From Eremophila alpestris peregrina (taxonomy: Eukaryota; Chordata; Aves; Passeriformes; Alaudidae), in NCBI GenBank assembly GCA_009792885.1, contig WMCF01000161.1:434001-498000 (forward strand): 64,000 nucleotides of DNA, in the 5' to 3' direction. Numbering within the stretch: position 1 is the stretch's first letter; each line of letters opens with the position of its first letter. Below the pieces are notes generated by a model. It did not search any database. It was not told where the DNA came from and was given only the letters and a program-made list of their open reading frames with translations. The position numbers were made by a program, and so were the translations under genes. Shown one piece after another: positions 63,151 through 64,000 of the stretch.

Positions 63151-64000
63151 TTTTCGCTTTGATTAATTCAAACAAACATCCCTCTTACTTTAGTCCCCAA
63201 ACATAAACAGCTTTCTACCCCATGCATTCCTATTAGAAGTTACAGAAGTGAAAGATGAAAAGAAAATCCAATCCCCAGGGTAATCCAATTGCACTACTGA
63301 CCTCTAGCATGGACTAACCCTGTACCAGCCAAATTAACATATCTCCAGAACCAGGCAAGGGATGAGCTACAGCAGCAAGGAGGCAGCTTCCTCTCTACAA
63401 TACCATGCAGGAGTGTTTTGTGCCACTCAGAGTTTCCCCTGCTCTATTTACACTCATTATTTCTCAAGAGTGCATGGTGTTCAAAATACTCCCTGGGTAC
63501 CAAAAAGGCTGGGCCACATCCCCTCTGCATGCCCAGAGGACACAATACCCCACAGCCTTAAGCACAAGCTTGAGCTTGGTTTGAGGTCTAGGCTGTGTGA
63601 AAAGAAGCACTTCTGACATCTGCTCCTTTCAGCTGATCCAAGAAGACAAAGTTCTGAACCACACAGGTTGATACCACCACTGGGATATTTGTTAGAGAAG
63701 GCAGACCCCTGAAGGTTGAAGGCTGCTGATACCCCCCCTTCTCTGCAAGGAAAGCCTGTCTTTTGACCATTATCAAAGCCCAGAACTCTCAGGCTAATAA
63801 ACATGGGAACTGGCCTGATCTTTGTACAGTCTGCCTATGGTGCTTCATTGTTTAGACTGAACTGCTTTAACAGTAGGGGGAAAAACTTCAGATGTATGGT
63901 GAAGAGGAAAAGGTAGAGGAAAAAAAATGGTAGTTTCTTTCCACACAACATGAGACTTTCCTGTAGTATCAGTGAAATGAAAAGGCATTTCTTCTGCCCC
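63151..64000. other. Noncoding DNA at window end, nothing recognised
   Basis: Overlapping sense and antisense frames at 63362-63804 (84 and 107 codons) have no domain. There is no repeat family or RNA gene. Confidence 0.5.

Overview
This window looks like vertebrate, most probably avian, nuclear DNA with no recognisable protein-coding gene. The best evidence for a bird is a CR1 LINE 3' end at about 20808-21063 and a solo LTR of a bird-type ERVL family at about 11502-11825. Both were recognised from memory of the families, not from a database search. The DNA is AT-rich and CpG-poor. Open reading frames are short (longest about 141 codons), many lack an ATG, and none has a domain I recognise. 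It is best read as a gene desert or the inside of a very large intron.

The identifiable content is mostly old interspersed repeats. In order they are: the ERVL-type solo LTR (about 11.5 kb); a decayed palindromic amniote repeat (about 12.45 kb); an ancient minus-strand CR1 (about 19.65 kb); the younger plus-strand CR1 (20.8 kb); a minus-strand MIR/CORE-SINE (27.8 kb); an L2-type LINE reverse-transcriptase fossil with frameshifts (29.2-29.4 kb); a plus-strand MIR/CORE-SINE (43.0 kb); and a second remnant resembling the palindromic repeat (47.8 kb). There are also small local tandem duplications, a purine microsatellite and homopolymer runs.

Several blocks lack repeat signatures but are dense in TAAT, octamer, GATA, TALE or SOX/TCF-like words, as enhancers of developmental genes often are: 2.4-3.0, 15.0-15.8, 16.84-17.26, 43.94-44.26, 49.5-49.86, 51.18-52.13 and 62.9-63.15 kb. 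The 51.2-52.1 kb block is the strongest candidate. Their regulatory role is inferred from composition only; a multi-species alignment would decide it. The target gene cannot be named from this sequence.

I found no operon, CRISPR array, RNA gene or new multi-gene system. The items most worth checking are the 51.2-52.1 kb candidate enhancer, the L2 and MIR fossils, a 14-bp perfect-stem hairpin at 37369-37424, and two weak exon-like segments (49049-49431 and 59564-59670).
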